A stretch of DNA of 64,000 bases. It comes from Podospora comata. Lineage: Eukaryota > Ascomycota > Sordariomycetes > Sordariales > Podosporaceae. The notes under the pieces are model-generated. The model was not told the origin of the DNA, did no database searches, and worked only from the letters and a program-made list of their open reading frames with translations. Each line of letters starts with the position of its first letter. Within the stretch, counting starts at the first letter, position 1. This document shows positions 33,181-45,155 of this stretch, one piece after another. The position numbers and the translations under genes were made by a program. Location of the stretch: positions 7,564,001-7,628,000 of the forward strand of contig CP071493.1 of assembly GCA_017354895.1 (NCBI GenBank), given 5' to 3'.

Positions 33181-33829
33181 AGTCGTAATGGGAGTTGGGG
33201 GGAAGCTAAGGTGTGCAGTGGGATTAAGATTTGTTGAAAGTGCGCAGGAGAGCAGATATAAATGCTCCTGACACTCGCGTGAAAGCAATAACGAGGTATA
33301 CGTATTCGAAGCAGGCATATCAGTGAGCTTGCTGGAGACCCCCAACCGGATCGTTTGAGACCGGCGAGGCTCAATACCTACTTGGGAACGTAGGTTGTGC
33401 TCATGCAAGGGATGCGTTCCAGTTGCTTAGCTGGGGTACGGTTACCGAGATACGCTGGTATACCTACTTTCTTCATTGTGCGAGGCGTTTTTATTCCACA
33501 CCGTGCTTGAGCAGTGTAGGGTATCCTCGTCACAATGCACTACTCACGCTAGTCAGAAAGGCGGGGCTTGGCAGGCGTAAAAATTAGTTCTGCGCCGCCG
33601 CACAAGCTAGGTTGATGGAGGAAGTTGGTCCGAGTTGAACTCCGTGAGTCCGCGTGTCTCGCTCCATCGTTCAGAAATCAATGGTGAGGACTGCAATTCC
33701 ACGCCGCCCGGCCATGAACTACCTCAAATATCAACACAGATACCATGGCCTAGAAGCTGGGTGGGTATTTACATATATAGGGGGGTTTCCCTGCGATAAG
33801 ATCCTTTCTCTCATATCAAGCTTGACAAG
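33181..33829. other. Divergent promoter region
   Basis: No gene. It lies between the BTB gene (minus) and a small membrane protein gene (plus), so probably holds both promoters. Confidence 0.4.
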
Positions 33830-34380
33830 ATGCAAAACACCGCAGAGGTCATTGCGGCTACTGCGCTCTGCGTTTCTATTCATATTTTGATTCTTATCGT
33901 CACACGTCAGCCTCTTGTATCTTTTTTTCTCGGTTCTGAGCAGGAGCAACATTGGAAACAGTGTATGGTGCAGTTCTGCTCTTCGGCTATATCCTTACTT
34001 CGTTTTCCTTTGCTACTGGTATCAACCTTTTCATCACGGATATGGCTCTGTCATTAACAGTCGGGTGTTACGTCTCACTTCAAATCGCCCAGGTCAGCTG
34101 CCATCTCGAAAAAACATTGTTTCGCTTGAGATTTGATGGCCAACAGCAACAGACCATGTTTGTAATGTACCCACTTTGCCTCTCGCTGGTATATGGAAAG
34201 AATGACTATATTCTACGTTGGGCTTTTCTCGCGAGTGCATTACTCCTCGACACTGCCCTTGTTGTTGTAGGATGCTGGACCACGCATTTTCTTATCATCT
34301 CTTTTATTACTCTATATACCAGTCTCATTTTCTCTTGGCTATTTAAGGAGTGGAGATATCATGGAGGCTTGGGTGACTAG
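33830..34380 (+). CDS. Small four-pass membrane protein, unknown
   Basis: Exon 1 is 33830-33905 and exon 2 33944-34380, joined in phase 1 to 170 residues. The intron would be only 38 bases (GTCAGC...GCAG), short even for fungi, so the 5' model is uncertain. Hydrophobic segments: about 8-25 (AATALCVSIHILILIV), 30-50, 55-72, 120-140 and 143-160. Unrecognised. Like the 266-residue gene nearby it is a small hydrophobic protein beside a chromatin or adaptor gene; the two share no clear similarity. Confidence 0.45.
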
Positions 34381-35646
34381 CATTTTTTTTGGTATTTTCC
34401 ATACTGGTTATTATTGTTGGGCTATCTACCAACTGGCAAGGTCTCTATCTCGCTAAAATGGGCAGTCTTGGACTAATCATTCTTCAAACTGTCCTTTGTC
34501 AACATTTGTGAGATTCGAGAATCGATTTTCTTTTGGCGTGCATAGAGTGGAGCGAGGGATGGAATGGGCCTTTCGGACAAAAGGAGGGACACGGAATCTA
34601 CTTAATGCCACGGGCGTAGAAGCGTATGTTGTGAGGGTAGTTCAATACCTATCTATCTACCTGCATCGGGAGACCTGCCCGATGAATGGAAGCCGATTCC
34701 TTTCTCGATCTTAACTGGGGTTTACAAATACTTCATATTACTCCAGCCTTCCGTGCCAGCGGAATTTTGGCCTCGTCAACATTGGCATACAAGCGAACTT
34801 TCATGTGATCCGGCCATCATCATCATTGTCAACCAGTAAAAGGGTATGATGGCTTTTGGTGTGAGTTCTCGGTCTGTCCTTTGAGTTATATGGTCATGGC
34901 TGATAGTCTGCTGGGACTTTTCTCTGCGTTAGTCTCTTCAATACTTTGGCACAATGGTCGGGTAGATAGGTAACTTGCATAGAGCTGCACAAAGATAGGG
35001 GTCATTGTATGATAGGTAGCAGCGAAGCTGGAGTAATGTGGTTGCTATTTTGAAGATCTGTTATGGTTAAACAGCGCTGAGTAGGTATTCGACTTCTAGG
35101 CTTCCAAAGTTCTCATTAGCAGAGCTTCTCAAGGTTAATGGTTTAAAGCATCCTAGGTGTACCTTAAGCTCTTACTGGCGCCCAATAAGATATTGAAGAT
35201 TTTCAGGGACTGGCTTTTACTATCAACCTTCTCTATTTAAGCTCGCGAGCAGTTTCTATTCAGCCCTCAAGTACGTACCCTAAAGTATCTTAATATTTCT
35301 TCTGCACCAACCTCTTGTACCCCCTTCATCCGCCCACCTTCACCACACCTCCTATCCAGCCTTTCGATGTTCGTTTACAGTTGCCTAGGTGAATGACTGT
35401 AGGCAAATGGCGTGAAAGGTCCCACGCCGCTCTCTATTTGCTTCAAACTTTTCACGATTGGTTAACAGTGTTCGATATATACTTAGGTTGACAGCACGAT
35501 ATCTGCAGATTTTGTTGGGCTATTCGACTGGCTAAACTGATGGAGAAATGCTAGACCTGGTGGATAACCACCATAAGCGACCCCTCTTCCGGTTCCTGAA
35601 AATAACATAGCTGTATGCTTGTCCTTGCAATATCTGTCCGCTAGCC
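34381..35646. other. Intergenic; no gene supported
   Basis: Mildly AT-rich with only short frames. No repeat or RNA gene was recognised. Confidence 0.45.
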
Positions 35647-37755
35647 CTAAGATTCTTGATGCCCGATGCCACCTACACTGGCACCAGCCAACGGCCAACT
35701 TTCCCAATCGTAATACCAGCCCCTACTTCCCTCCTTCGTGTTCGGCCACAGAGTCCTAAAATGCTTTATAAACGGGTCCATCGCACATACATACAACGCA
35801 TCACTCCGCTGTTTCCAGCCCTCTGCGTTCCCTCCAATCTCCTTAACTCTCACCTCCCCCCTTGAGTTAATCACATCAACGACCCATTCTCTGGCCAGGC
35901 CATTCAGATACGAGTTCAGCGGCGGCACACCACTCAGGGTTTGCATCGTGGGGGGCAAGTCGGGGGGCATTTTGAAGGCCATACCACCCTGTGCTCTCAC
36001 CATCATGATCTCCAGACCCGGTGAGGCAACCGCCTCCCAAATCTGACGCACAAGTCTCTCGTCCACCGCGCTGTTGACCATGACATTTATGATGTGGCCG
36101 TGGGTATATCCCCAGCGGCCTGCATACTGGTCTTCAAATGGCACCACCTCGCCGGGGCGTCGAGGAATGAGCTCCCTAAACGGCGGCGAGGCGTCTAGCG
36201 TCAGCGCAAGCCGCTTCAGTCGTGGGAAGTTGGTGGCGATGGCATTGTACCGCGCTGCTTCGTCCGCGTCGCTCTTTGACCGACGAATGGACAGCGACAG
36301 GGTCTCGACTCGGGGGCAGAATGCGCTCAGGCCCGCGACCTCGGATGGAGAGTTAAGAGAAGACCTCGAGGTGGGCGATAACACGTCTGATTGATGGTCG
36401 AGCCAGAGGGTTTGGAGGGACTTGCAGCAGGCTGGGTTGATATAGTTGGTGTTGGTCGTGTTGCTCTGGTCTGGCGCCAAGGGAGCCACAGACCAGTCCC
36501 ATCCTTTTACCGACAGGCTCTCGAGGCGTGGCAATGATACAAAAAAGCGCTTCACCTTGTCAAAGTATTCAGGTGTTGGGTTCTTCATGCAGCCGAATGT
36601 CAGAGTCGTGAGGGCCGGGAACTGCAGGGATAATATTGTGTCAAGGCTGCTTTCAACCACGGGCGCCGTCAGCTCAAGTATACGAAGGGCGCTCAGGTCG
36701 GCAAGTTCAGTCCAGCGCTGAAGCTGGATGTCTGTGATTTGGTGAGATCTATTACCGCCCCCTAATTCGAGGTGTTCAAGGACCATCGGCTGCTGTTTTT
36801 CGCGTCCTGCTCCAAGATCTTCGGGAAGCCAGCCGGAAGGATGGGGGCGGGGTTGAATCTCGTCCCCAAAGAACGGGGGTTTGTGCCAGATATGGACCTC
36901 GCGTAAATTAGGTATAAAGCCCTCGGTCCTCATCATCTGCTCAAGTGTATCCAGCTGACGCCCCACCAAGATGCTCCTGCCCTCCTGGTTCGGGATGACC
37001 CTGTCATCATAATAGTCCCCGAGCCAAATACTGTGAAGACAAGGGGACGTGATGAGGGCCAGCTCGTGGGAATCGCGGGCGATAGTGTGAGCGGAAGAGG
37101 CACCTTCCAGCATTCGCAGCTTGAACGCGCGTATGTGCAGCCGTGTGTGGTTCTGTGTCTTGGTCTCGAGGGCCTTTAGCAAACAGGGCGGGAACTGGGT
37201 CGGACACTCATAAATGAGATCCGCCAGCGCTGGTAATAGCCCGAGCAGGTCAGCCAGCGGCGACCATTTAGCATCCTCGTCGTAAACAGCGTCCATTTGT
37301 ATTCTCCCAGTCAGAAAGGCGTTCCAATCGTAATCGGAGTGGTCTGGGAGTCCACGTAGCCGTTGGTGATTAACGTCCCAGTCAACAGAGGGAGCAGGGC
37401 CAAGCTGCCAGCGGTAGCAGTCGGGGAGATCGGCATCCTCTACATCATTTGAGTGCTCGTCGTTGTCCTGGCTGGTCATGCGGAAGTCGTTGTCACCAAC
37501 CAAGACAACCCGGCGGACGTGGTGGAATGCATCGTCGCGCTGAAGAAGTCTGCTACATTTGCGGACATGGGCTCGAAGCCTGGCTGGAGTGGTGACATTG
37601 AAGGTGAGCGATCGAAATAAAAGACTACCGGCGACTGAGTAGCAGTATTTGTTGGATAGTGCAAAACATCGGAGACTGGGCTCATGGAGATGGGTGAGAA
37701 GCTCACAAATGTGCAGCAGGATCTCAAGAGGGAATTTGACCAAGTTCAGTGTCAT
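35647..37755 (-). CDS. F-box protein, intronless
   Basis: ATG 37755 gives 702 residues; an ATG at 37923 would add 56 residues but the F-box begins immediately after 37755 (LVKFPLEILLHICELL, then LRCFALSNKYCYSVA). The F-box binds SKP1 in SCF ubiquitin ligases. The body has leucine-rich spacing (LRILELTAPVV, LTTLTFGCMKN, LESLSVKGWDW), as in fungal F-box/LRR proteins. No intron or damage is seen. It is unrelated in its body to the F-box gene at 2246. Confidence 0.8.
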   Translation of the reverse strand: MTLNLVKFPLEILLHICELLTHLHEPSLRCFALSNKYCYSVAGSLLFRSLTFNVTTPARLRAHVRKCSRLLQRDDAFHHVRRVVLVGDNDFRMTSQDNDEHSNDVEDADLPDCYRWQLGPAPSVDWDVNHQRLRGLPDHSDYDWNAFLTGRIQMDAVYDEDAKWSPLADLLGLLPALADLIYECPTQFPPCLLKALETKTQNHTRLHIRAFKLRMLEGASSAHTIARDSHELALITSPCLHSIWLGDYYDDRVIPNQEGRSILVGRQLDTLEQMMRTEGFIPNLREVHIWHKPPFFGDEIQPRPHPSGWLPEDLGAGREKQQPMVLEHLELGGGNRSHQITDIQLQRWTELADLSALRILELTAPVVESSLDTILSLQFPALTTLTFGCMKNPTPEYFDKVKRFFVSLPRLESLSVKGWDWSVAPLAPDQSNTTNTNYINPACCKSLQTLWLDHQSDVLSPTSRSSLNSPSEVAGLSAFCPRVETLSLSIRRSKSDADEAARYNAIATNFPRLKRLALTLDASPPFRELIPRRPGEVVPFEDQYAGRWGYTHGHIINVMVNSAVDERLVRQIWEAVASPGLEIMMVRAQGGMAFKMPPDLPPTMQTLSGVPPLNSYLNGLAREWVVDVINSRGEVRVKEIGGNAEGWKQRSDALYVCAMDPFIKHFRTLWPNTKEGSRGWYYDWESWPLAGASVGGIGHQES

Positions 37756-38160
37756 GTCTGGCGGTGAGGATGGGCCGGGTGAGGTCTGAGGTAGGCAGGA
37801 AGAACCACACAGAGAGGGAAACAGCAAGTGTACTTGTATTTTCGGCCGTGGCGAGTGGTCCCACCGGCTGCAGGTGGTGTCCGGTCTTTCGGGCGCCAAG
37901 CCCTGCTCCGAGAGGCATTGCATGAAACCTGCATGGCACCTGCAGGAATGGCCACTGCTCTATTGAAGGTTACATCAAGAACTCAATTGGGCACACCACC
38001 TGTCGGCTGGGGGTAGGTAATCTCATTCAGGTCACCCTTCCTGAAGATCAAATGCTCGACAAAGAGGCGCCAGTATTTCCCTTCGCTGGTCCCATCATAT
38101 CTGTAAGAGTAAAAGGCAGTTGTCAGTCGGTGCGTCTATTCTGGAGGTTGGCAGATGATG
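37756..38160. other. Intergenic between two minus-strand genes
   Basis: Upstream region of the F-box gene and 3' flank of the secreted-protein gene; no other content recognised. Confidence 0.4.
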
Positions 38161-39382
38161 TCAGGCATACTGGAAGAGGACACAGCCCCGAGCGCTGTTT
38201 CGCACGTTGTGTTGGTCCGGGCCAAAATAGTATTGGGCTGTTATAAGACCTGTAGAATCAAATGCAGCTTCTATCCAGTAGTTGAGCCGATAGTAGGGGA
38301 CCACCAAAGTCGGGGTGTCAACACCGAGAGCTTCCCAGATGGCAGCCCTGATGTCGTTGATTCTGTCCTTGAACAGCCACGTGTCCGGCCCGAAACCCTC
38401 ACTGCTCGTCCAGTCCCAACGCAGAGGCGTGTAAATGATAGCGCGGGTTTGGTCAGTCGGCTCGGTGTATAATCCACGTGTCAGAGTGTTGCCAATGCCG
38501 ATATGGGAGTTGGCGCTCCAGTTCTCGATCGTAATCCAGTTGGTCACCGTCTTCCTGCCACAAGTGGTCAGCGAGTGCGTCTCTGAACTGGAAGTTACGT
38601 CCCGTCTCTGAGACACTGGTGTCCAAGATACCTGAAGGTCTCACCCTCAGTGCCCATCGCCGTCACCTCCCAGAAATGGGCCATCCACACGGCTCTGTTA
38701 CTGATGATTGCGACAACAGTGCAGCCGTGCACGTGATTGGTGCCTATCGAGAAGGGCTTGCCACCACCATCGGCCATTTTTCTCTGCTTGGCAATCGTCG
38801 TCTCCACGAAGTCGTTGATCAGGAACTGGCGATCCGGGAACTGAAACTGCGGGTCCATAAAGTTATAGCCCACGTTGTTCCACACGTATTGGTCAATCTC
38901 TTTCGCCGTCCATGCCGCACGGTCGGTGGTGAAGAGCCGCTTACGGAGACTGGAGGTCACATTACCTTCAGTATGGGCCTCGATATCCGGGTAGCGTAGT
39001 CCGCGGCCCTTAAGAGGACATGTGCCTCCACCGCAAGTTGCTAATGTGCAACGATACATGCAATCGAGACCCATCGGGGCGCCTCCCCCTATGCTCGCAT
39101 CCTCACGGGCTGAGAGGAGTGCCTTGCTATGGTTGCCCGCAGGTCCATCGTATCCGTCTCTGTATTCTTTGGGGTTAGCACATGTAGCTACAGCATGCTC
39201 CTAGCGGAGGCCTGCACATGAAGTCGGCGAGGAAGTGCTTACATCCTAGTTGGATTGCTGTCTGTAATGCGTGGATAAACAAGAGCCCAAGCGACAGGAG
39301 CCAGCTGGAGCAACAACACTATGGCTTTCCTCTTCCAGCCCCTGAAAGGGGTCGACAGAGAATCCATCTTCATGGTCGACAT
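38161..39382 (-). CDS. Secreted protein of unknown function
   Basis: Exons 39382-39243, 39159-38632, 38587-38161; introns of 83 (GTAAGC...ACAG) and 44 bases (GTATCT...CCAG), each phase 2; 364 residues. A basic start followed by AIVLLLQLAPVAWALV looks like a signal peptide ending near residue 37. A cysteine-bearing stretch LDCMYRCTLATCGGGTCP follows. Later blocks HGCTVVAIIS, WMAHFWEV, then TRAIIYTPL and RINDIRAAIWEALGV resemble a group of fungal secreted proteins I know only as hypothetical. It lies head to head with the GH71 glucanase across 890 bases, suggesting shared control and an extracellular role, which is inference. Confidence 0.65.
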
Positions 39383-40270
39383 GCTGTGGTTGTTGCAGAT
39401 GTTGCAGATGTCGGAGATGCGGGTGTCCAACACATCAGTCAACAGAAGCAGGAAGTATCTCTGCCATAAAGTACCTGAGGACGACCCGAAAATGCTGGCT
39501 TCCATCCTGCAACGTTGCCAGCCTCCCTCGTTCCATCTTGATTGCCCATTTCCCCTTGCCGAACTATCGACTCTCGCTGCTACCCTAAATGACCATCGTG
39601 AAAGTTCTGTTGCGGAAGTGATTCCGTACAAGAAAACTGTGCCGCCACCAACACGCAAGAAGACACAGTTGATCACACAGCTGCACGGTCAACACGAACT
39701 GGTGGAGTAAATACACGGTCTGGATCCCTCGGCTGGCAGATAAAAGTGGCATCCTATCCCTTGTGAAGTAGCAGTCATGACGGAGGATTCGTGTTGGTTT
39801 TGCTCAGTCCGCCGAGCCTTTCCTCGAAGAGACAGCACACGCTTCCGACAACGTGCAGCTTGTCATTACGCACAGTAGCGGTTACAATGTTTGTATGACA
39901 AAAGGTGGCTCCACAACGTACGGATTATCCAAATACACGGTACCGGACGTATCTTCCTCACTCGAATGAGGCCATTTTCATCGCTTGATTCCAGATGCCA
40001 CAACTTCGTATTTCCCCTGGTACCTGGGTAACTAGCGTTCAATCGATGGATTGATGGCCCGAAGTTCCTGCATGACCAACAACAATGGAACGCTGAATTC
40101 TTTGCACCTCCCAGAACCATCGCCGTCTCCACCAGCATCACCTGGTTACCTGCGGCACGAATACGCGCGCGAACATGATACTGGTTTAAGAAACCTTCAT
40201 TCAGCATGAAACTGGAGTCTAATCTCTCTCATTCTCTTCACCAACCAAAGCCTGAGAGGTTGTCGGCGCC
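39383..40270. other. Shared upstream region of secreted protein and GH71 genes
   Basis: Short frames on both strands lack motifs. As a head-to-head intergenic stretch it is the likely bidirectional promoter. I cannot name a binding site. Confidence 0.45.
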
Positions 40271-43200
40271 ATGCACCTCTCGTCCCTCTTGTTGTCCCTG
40301 ACCCTCGCGGTGCTTGGGGGAGCGAAACATGTTCTTGGGAAAGCAGTATTTGCTCATTTCATGGTCAGTACCTTCTTTCTCAGCCCGGCGACCTACTTTA
40401 CATGATTTGGTCTTAACTCAGCAACGTAAAGGTCTCGAATGCGGCCAACTACACCGTCGAGGACTGGGAGCACGACATCCAGCTTGCCAAAGATGCGCAT
40501 ATCGACGCCTTCGCCTTGAATATGGCATACAACGAGGGCACAGACTCAGTTTCTATTGCCAGGGCTTTTGTGGCTGCAGAAAGCAAGAATTTCAAGCTCT
40601 TCTTTTCGTTTGACTATGCCGGAAGGGGCCCCTGGCCCCGGGCGGCGGTCATGAGCACCATCCTAAACTACAAGGACCGCTCTGCACACTTCCGCCACAG
40701 CGGGCAGCCTTTCGCCTCAACGTTCGAGGGTCCTGAGCAGGCCAAAGACTGGATCGACATCAAGCAAGTTACAGGCTGCTTCTTCGTCCCCGACTGGTCG
40801 TCTGTGGGCGCCAAAGCAGCTATGTCGCTCGCAGGCGGCGTAGCCGACGGCCTTTTCAGCTGGGCGGCCTGGCCTTGGGGATCCCAGAACATGGATACGT
40901 ATGTCGATGCCTCCTATTTGCAATATCTCAACGGGAAGCCGTATATGATGCCCATTTCACCTTGGTTTTACACCAACCTGCCCCAGTGGAAGAAGAACTG
41001 GATGTGGCGAGGAGATAATCTCTGGTTTGACCGCTGGCAAGAGGTTATGTATGTTCAGCCAGACTGGGTGCAAATAATTAGCTGGAATGACTACGGTAAT
41101 ATGCCCTATGTTTGCTCATAGCCGGCTAGCAACCGGTGTTGTAGCATGTGGGAGAGGGCTAACTAGTTTGCAAACAGGGGAATCGCATTACATTGGGCCA
41201 ATTCGGAACAACGCGCTGGCTGCCATGCGTAGCGCTCCCTTTGACTACGTCAGCAACATGCCCCACGACGGGTGGCGGGCATGGCTGCCATATGTGAGCG
41301 ACATGTACAGGTACAATATCACGCTCTTCGACAAGGAAGGGGTGACGTTCTGGTACCGGCCCAATCCTCGGTCGGCATGTGGTAGGTTGTTTTCCCCACA
41401 AGCTGAAAGCCTCGTGCTGACACATCACGACAGATAGCGGGGGAACAACAGGCAACACGGCCTCGCAACTGCAACTTGAGTTTCCGGCCTCCGAGGTTGC
41501 AGCGGACGCCGTCTTCTACACGGCCCAGTTGGCCTCAACAGGCGCAACAGTCACAGTGAGCATCGGAGGAGTATCCACCGTCGGGACCTGGAGCGATACG
41601 CCAGATGGCGGGTCCGGTCTCTATCATGGCAACGTAAGTTTCAGCGGCCGCACTGGCCCCGTTCAAATCACTCTCTCCCGTGGTGGCAAGATACTTGCCA
41701 GCGCCACAGGTACACCCATCTCCTCTGCTTGCAGCCTGGTCAACTGGAACGCCTGGGTTGGCAACGCCATGTCGCCCGTAACCACCGTCAGCATCCCATG
41801 GCTACAAAAGGACAAGGTCTGCATTCGTGGAACGGGCGCGAACGACTTTGCGGGCATGTGCGCTTTCTCCTGCTCGTACGGTTACTGCCCCATCGGGGCC
41901 TGCGTGTGCCTCGCCATGGGCACGGAGAGGAAGAAGCCGCCGTACACAGGGGTTGTCGCCTTCCCAGTGGCTGGCCGCAGTGCTGATTACTCGGGCCTGT
42001 GTTCCTTCAACTGCAATCTTGGCAAGATTGGAGACAAAGGCTGCCCATCCGACATTTGTGGGACCGCAGAGGCACCGCTGGCCATCCCGACAGTGTCGCC
42101 TTTCCTGCCCTTTACCTGCACAGGTGGTCAGGGCCCACCGGGCTGGGATGGTCTCTGTTCCTACGCGTGCAACTTTGGTTTCTGTCCCTCTAACATTTGT
42201 ACCTGCACCCAAACCGGAGCGCTGAATGTACCGCCACCAAAAATCAGGGACACGGTAGGCAGTTCCCTGAACCCGAAGATCAACGACTGGGGCCTCTGTG
42301 ACTTTGCCTGTCCCAGAGGCTACTGTCCCGAAGGGTCCTGCAATCAAAGGCCAGCATCAGGAGGGGGAGCAGCAGCGCCGATTGCTCCCGACATCTGGAC
42401 TAACCCGGATCCCACTCCCTTGGTTGGTTGCTCGCCTCCATGCAATCTTATATTGCCGCCATACACGCTTCCTACGCCCACCGCCATCAGCTGCCACCCT
42501 CTCACTACCACATTCGTTGGCAGATGGGCCTCCAACTCGGCGCCCGCCACCACCGTCACCACCATCACCTTCCCAGTCATCACTACTACACGAATCCCTG
42601 TGTTTAACATCAACATCACGCAAGCTGCTGTGAACAATGTTGTATTCACTGTGACCCCTTCCATCTTCTGCATTGCGCCCATAACTGTTGGACCACCACC
42701 AGGGGTGACAGTCCCCAGCTGGAGCTCATCTTTGATCACCTACTCCATCACATCCACCCCAACGCCCTCTACAATCCCATGGCCACCAATTACATCCACC
42801 TTCAAGACCAAGGTCAGTTTCACAAGCACCAGCTCAGTGATGCCGACTTGCACGAGCGGTTGTGGCGATGAGTGTATACGGAACTGTAATGACTGTGATG
42901 TCAACTGTTCCTGCATGGACTGCTGCAAAGACTGCAATCACGATGATCACGGCAGCGACAATGACGACGACGACAATAACAACAATAACAACAACGATAA
43001 CGATAACTGCATAGGCTGGTTCTGCCCCCCCAGCAGTGGACCTCCCCCAGGCCCGCCGCCTCCCCCAGGCGGAGGCGCAGGCGGAGACAGCGATGATGAC
43101 CCTTCATGTACCTCCCGAAGCGCCGTTGTGCACACGACAGTGCACTGCAGACTCTACTCCACCTCCGGGAAGCTTACCTTTGAGACCACCTGCACGTCGA

Positions 43201-44080
43201 CCGAGTCCTCCACCACCTCGGGCTGCAGCATGAGGCCGACAAGAACAACTACATACACATCCTCCAACTGCCCCCGCCTTGCGGGCTATACGCCGCCGTG
43301 GTCCGACTACACAGGAGCCGTCCCCACGCCCGGCGGTCCGGGGTGGAATGTCTACACTTATCCCATGCAGACGTACTCAACCATGGCACCATCTACTCCC
43401 GCTCCTACCCGTACACCTACCCCAAATCCAAACGTGAAGCCTCTGACACGAGGTCCGATTAACTGCTTCAACGAGAAGGACTTCCCGGGCCACGGGGACA
43501 TTCAGTCGGGGGATCAGGATCGGCTGTCCTCCGACTTCAGCAACCTCCGCAGGGACATGGGAGACGACGACAGCATCGGCCCTGGAGACGCGCCGATTCG
43601 ATTCCGGGGGACGGATAGCAAAGGGGTGAACTACGACTTTCGGGTGGAGTGGGTGGCGGGCTGTGTGACTACTGTGGGGAGGCAGAGCTTTGGATTCCCG
43701 CTGGGGTTGCAGCAGAGTCTGATAACAGCTTACTTGCTCGTGAGGGAGAACTATACAAAGTGTAAGTGGTGCCCTCTGTGCTTGGGGAACTGAAAGAATA
43801 CTGACGGTTTTGGTCTTCTTCAGGTAACAACGGTGGTGTGGGTGGCACATGCCAGGCTGGGTGCTTGTTGTATACCTTTGAGGGCGCGAGAGGTGGTGAT
43901 GGGGGCAATTGTGCTGGATTTGATTGCCGGCAGTGCGGATCGGCGTTTAGCTCACCGCAGTGCCAGTCGTGTTGTCGGGGCTTCCGAATGGCGGTTGCGG
44001 GGACGCCGTCTGTTGCCGGCAACCATAGTCACTATGTGGCGGGAGAGAATGGCGGAATTGTCATCGATGACTTGAAGTAG
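40271..44080 (+). CDS. GH71 alpha-1,3-glucanase (mutanase) with Cys-rich modules
   Basis: Exons 40271-40363, 40432-41095, 41178-41381, 41434-43761, 43824-44080; four GT-AG introns of 52-82 bases; 1181 residues. It starts with a signal peptide (MHLSSLLLSLTLAVLGG). Residues about 24-310 are the GH71 domain: KAVFAHFM, YTVEDWEHDI, DAFALNMA, then IISWNDYGESHYIG across an intron. GH71 enzymes cleave alpha-1,3-glucan (fungal wall glucan, mutan). At about 450-620 there are four cysteine modules of the form GLCxFxCxxGYCP. Then come P/T-rich linkers, a D/N run, a proline run near 853, and a Cys-rich end. The long modular tail may bind wall polymers (inference). No damage is visible. Confidence 0.9.
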
Positions 44081-45155
44081 TAGTGATTGGGATCGATGAT
44101 TTGGGTGGAAGGTTTACGCCTGTAGATACGGTACCTACCTACTATTTCTGGAGATGGATCACGATCAGAACCTCTTAGAGGGATATTGGATCGAAGGCCG
44201 GTTCTGAATACCCTAATGGTTTGGGGTACTTAAAAAGTACATAGATCATAAAGAAATCCAACCGTTCTTTGTAAGTGCTTCGCCGTACTAACTCACGATA
44301 TAAGATGCATACCGTGGAACTACCAAGACCGACTAACCTTGGCCCTAACCCTGGAATCTACTATTTTGACGAGACTGGACGTGTTTTCCCATGTTCCAGT
44401 TGATAAGGTTGTGCATGCTTTGATGATGCAGAATTGCGTTGATACCCGATTATGTGCCCTATGTACGGCTCGATGCTTTGTTGGTTTGCTTTTTACTCCA
44501 ACTCAGGGGCTCAGGGGTTCAGGGGTTTGGGGAAGCCGGACAAGACAGCCTAGGTTACCAGGGTTACTCTCTAGTGAGCCGCGGCATTGTTCCCGAGACT
44601 GTGGGGTAACCGGGGCTGGCGGTGCCAGAGGGGACAAGGGGGCACCATCGTCACTGCTTGTGATTGTCAAAGACCAAACAAGACCCAATCATCTCCTTCG
44701 TCCAAACAACATAATATCGTCTTCCATGCATCTCCAGCTTCACTTTTTCAAGTCGATCTTCTATTCGGATTTCTATTTCCATTGCCGCTTGCACCGATGC
44801 AGCTGCCAGCGCAACTGGCTCCACTCACAACAACGCCCAACCACCCGCCAAGCCTCAGGATTGGCTAGCAGCACGTCAACATGCAGCAGTCGCGTTGGGC
44901 TGGCTCATGCCATTTCCATTTTCACATGTGGAGTTCGAGCACCTCATGAAACCGAGTCCAAGAAGTTGACTGTTCATTAAAAACACCCTTCACTTCATAT
45001 CTCGAATTGACCCAACTTCAGTCCGCCGAACCGGGGTATCCGTACCTTACCTGTTGCTTATCCAAAGAATGTATCCACTCTCGAGTGTACTCCCCTAGTC
45101 GTCTTTATAGGCCCTCACTCTCGCTTCACCGACACTTGACCACACAGATTACATC
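44081..45155. other. Intergenic; no gene supported
   Basis: 3' flank of the GH71 gene and 5' flank of the HATPase gene. Frames at 44339-44980 are low-complexity and without motifs. Confidence 0.4.

Noticed and set aside
34496-34714. Plus-strand frame after the small membrane gene
   Set aside because: No ATG start, no motif and no splice link to the gene upstream.
39866-40207. 113-residue minus-strand frame in the shared promoter region
   Set aside because: No ATG at its start that fits, no family resemblance, and it overlaps the expected promoter of the GH71 gene.
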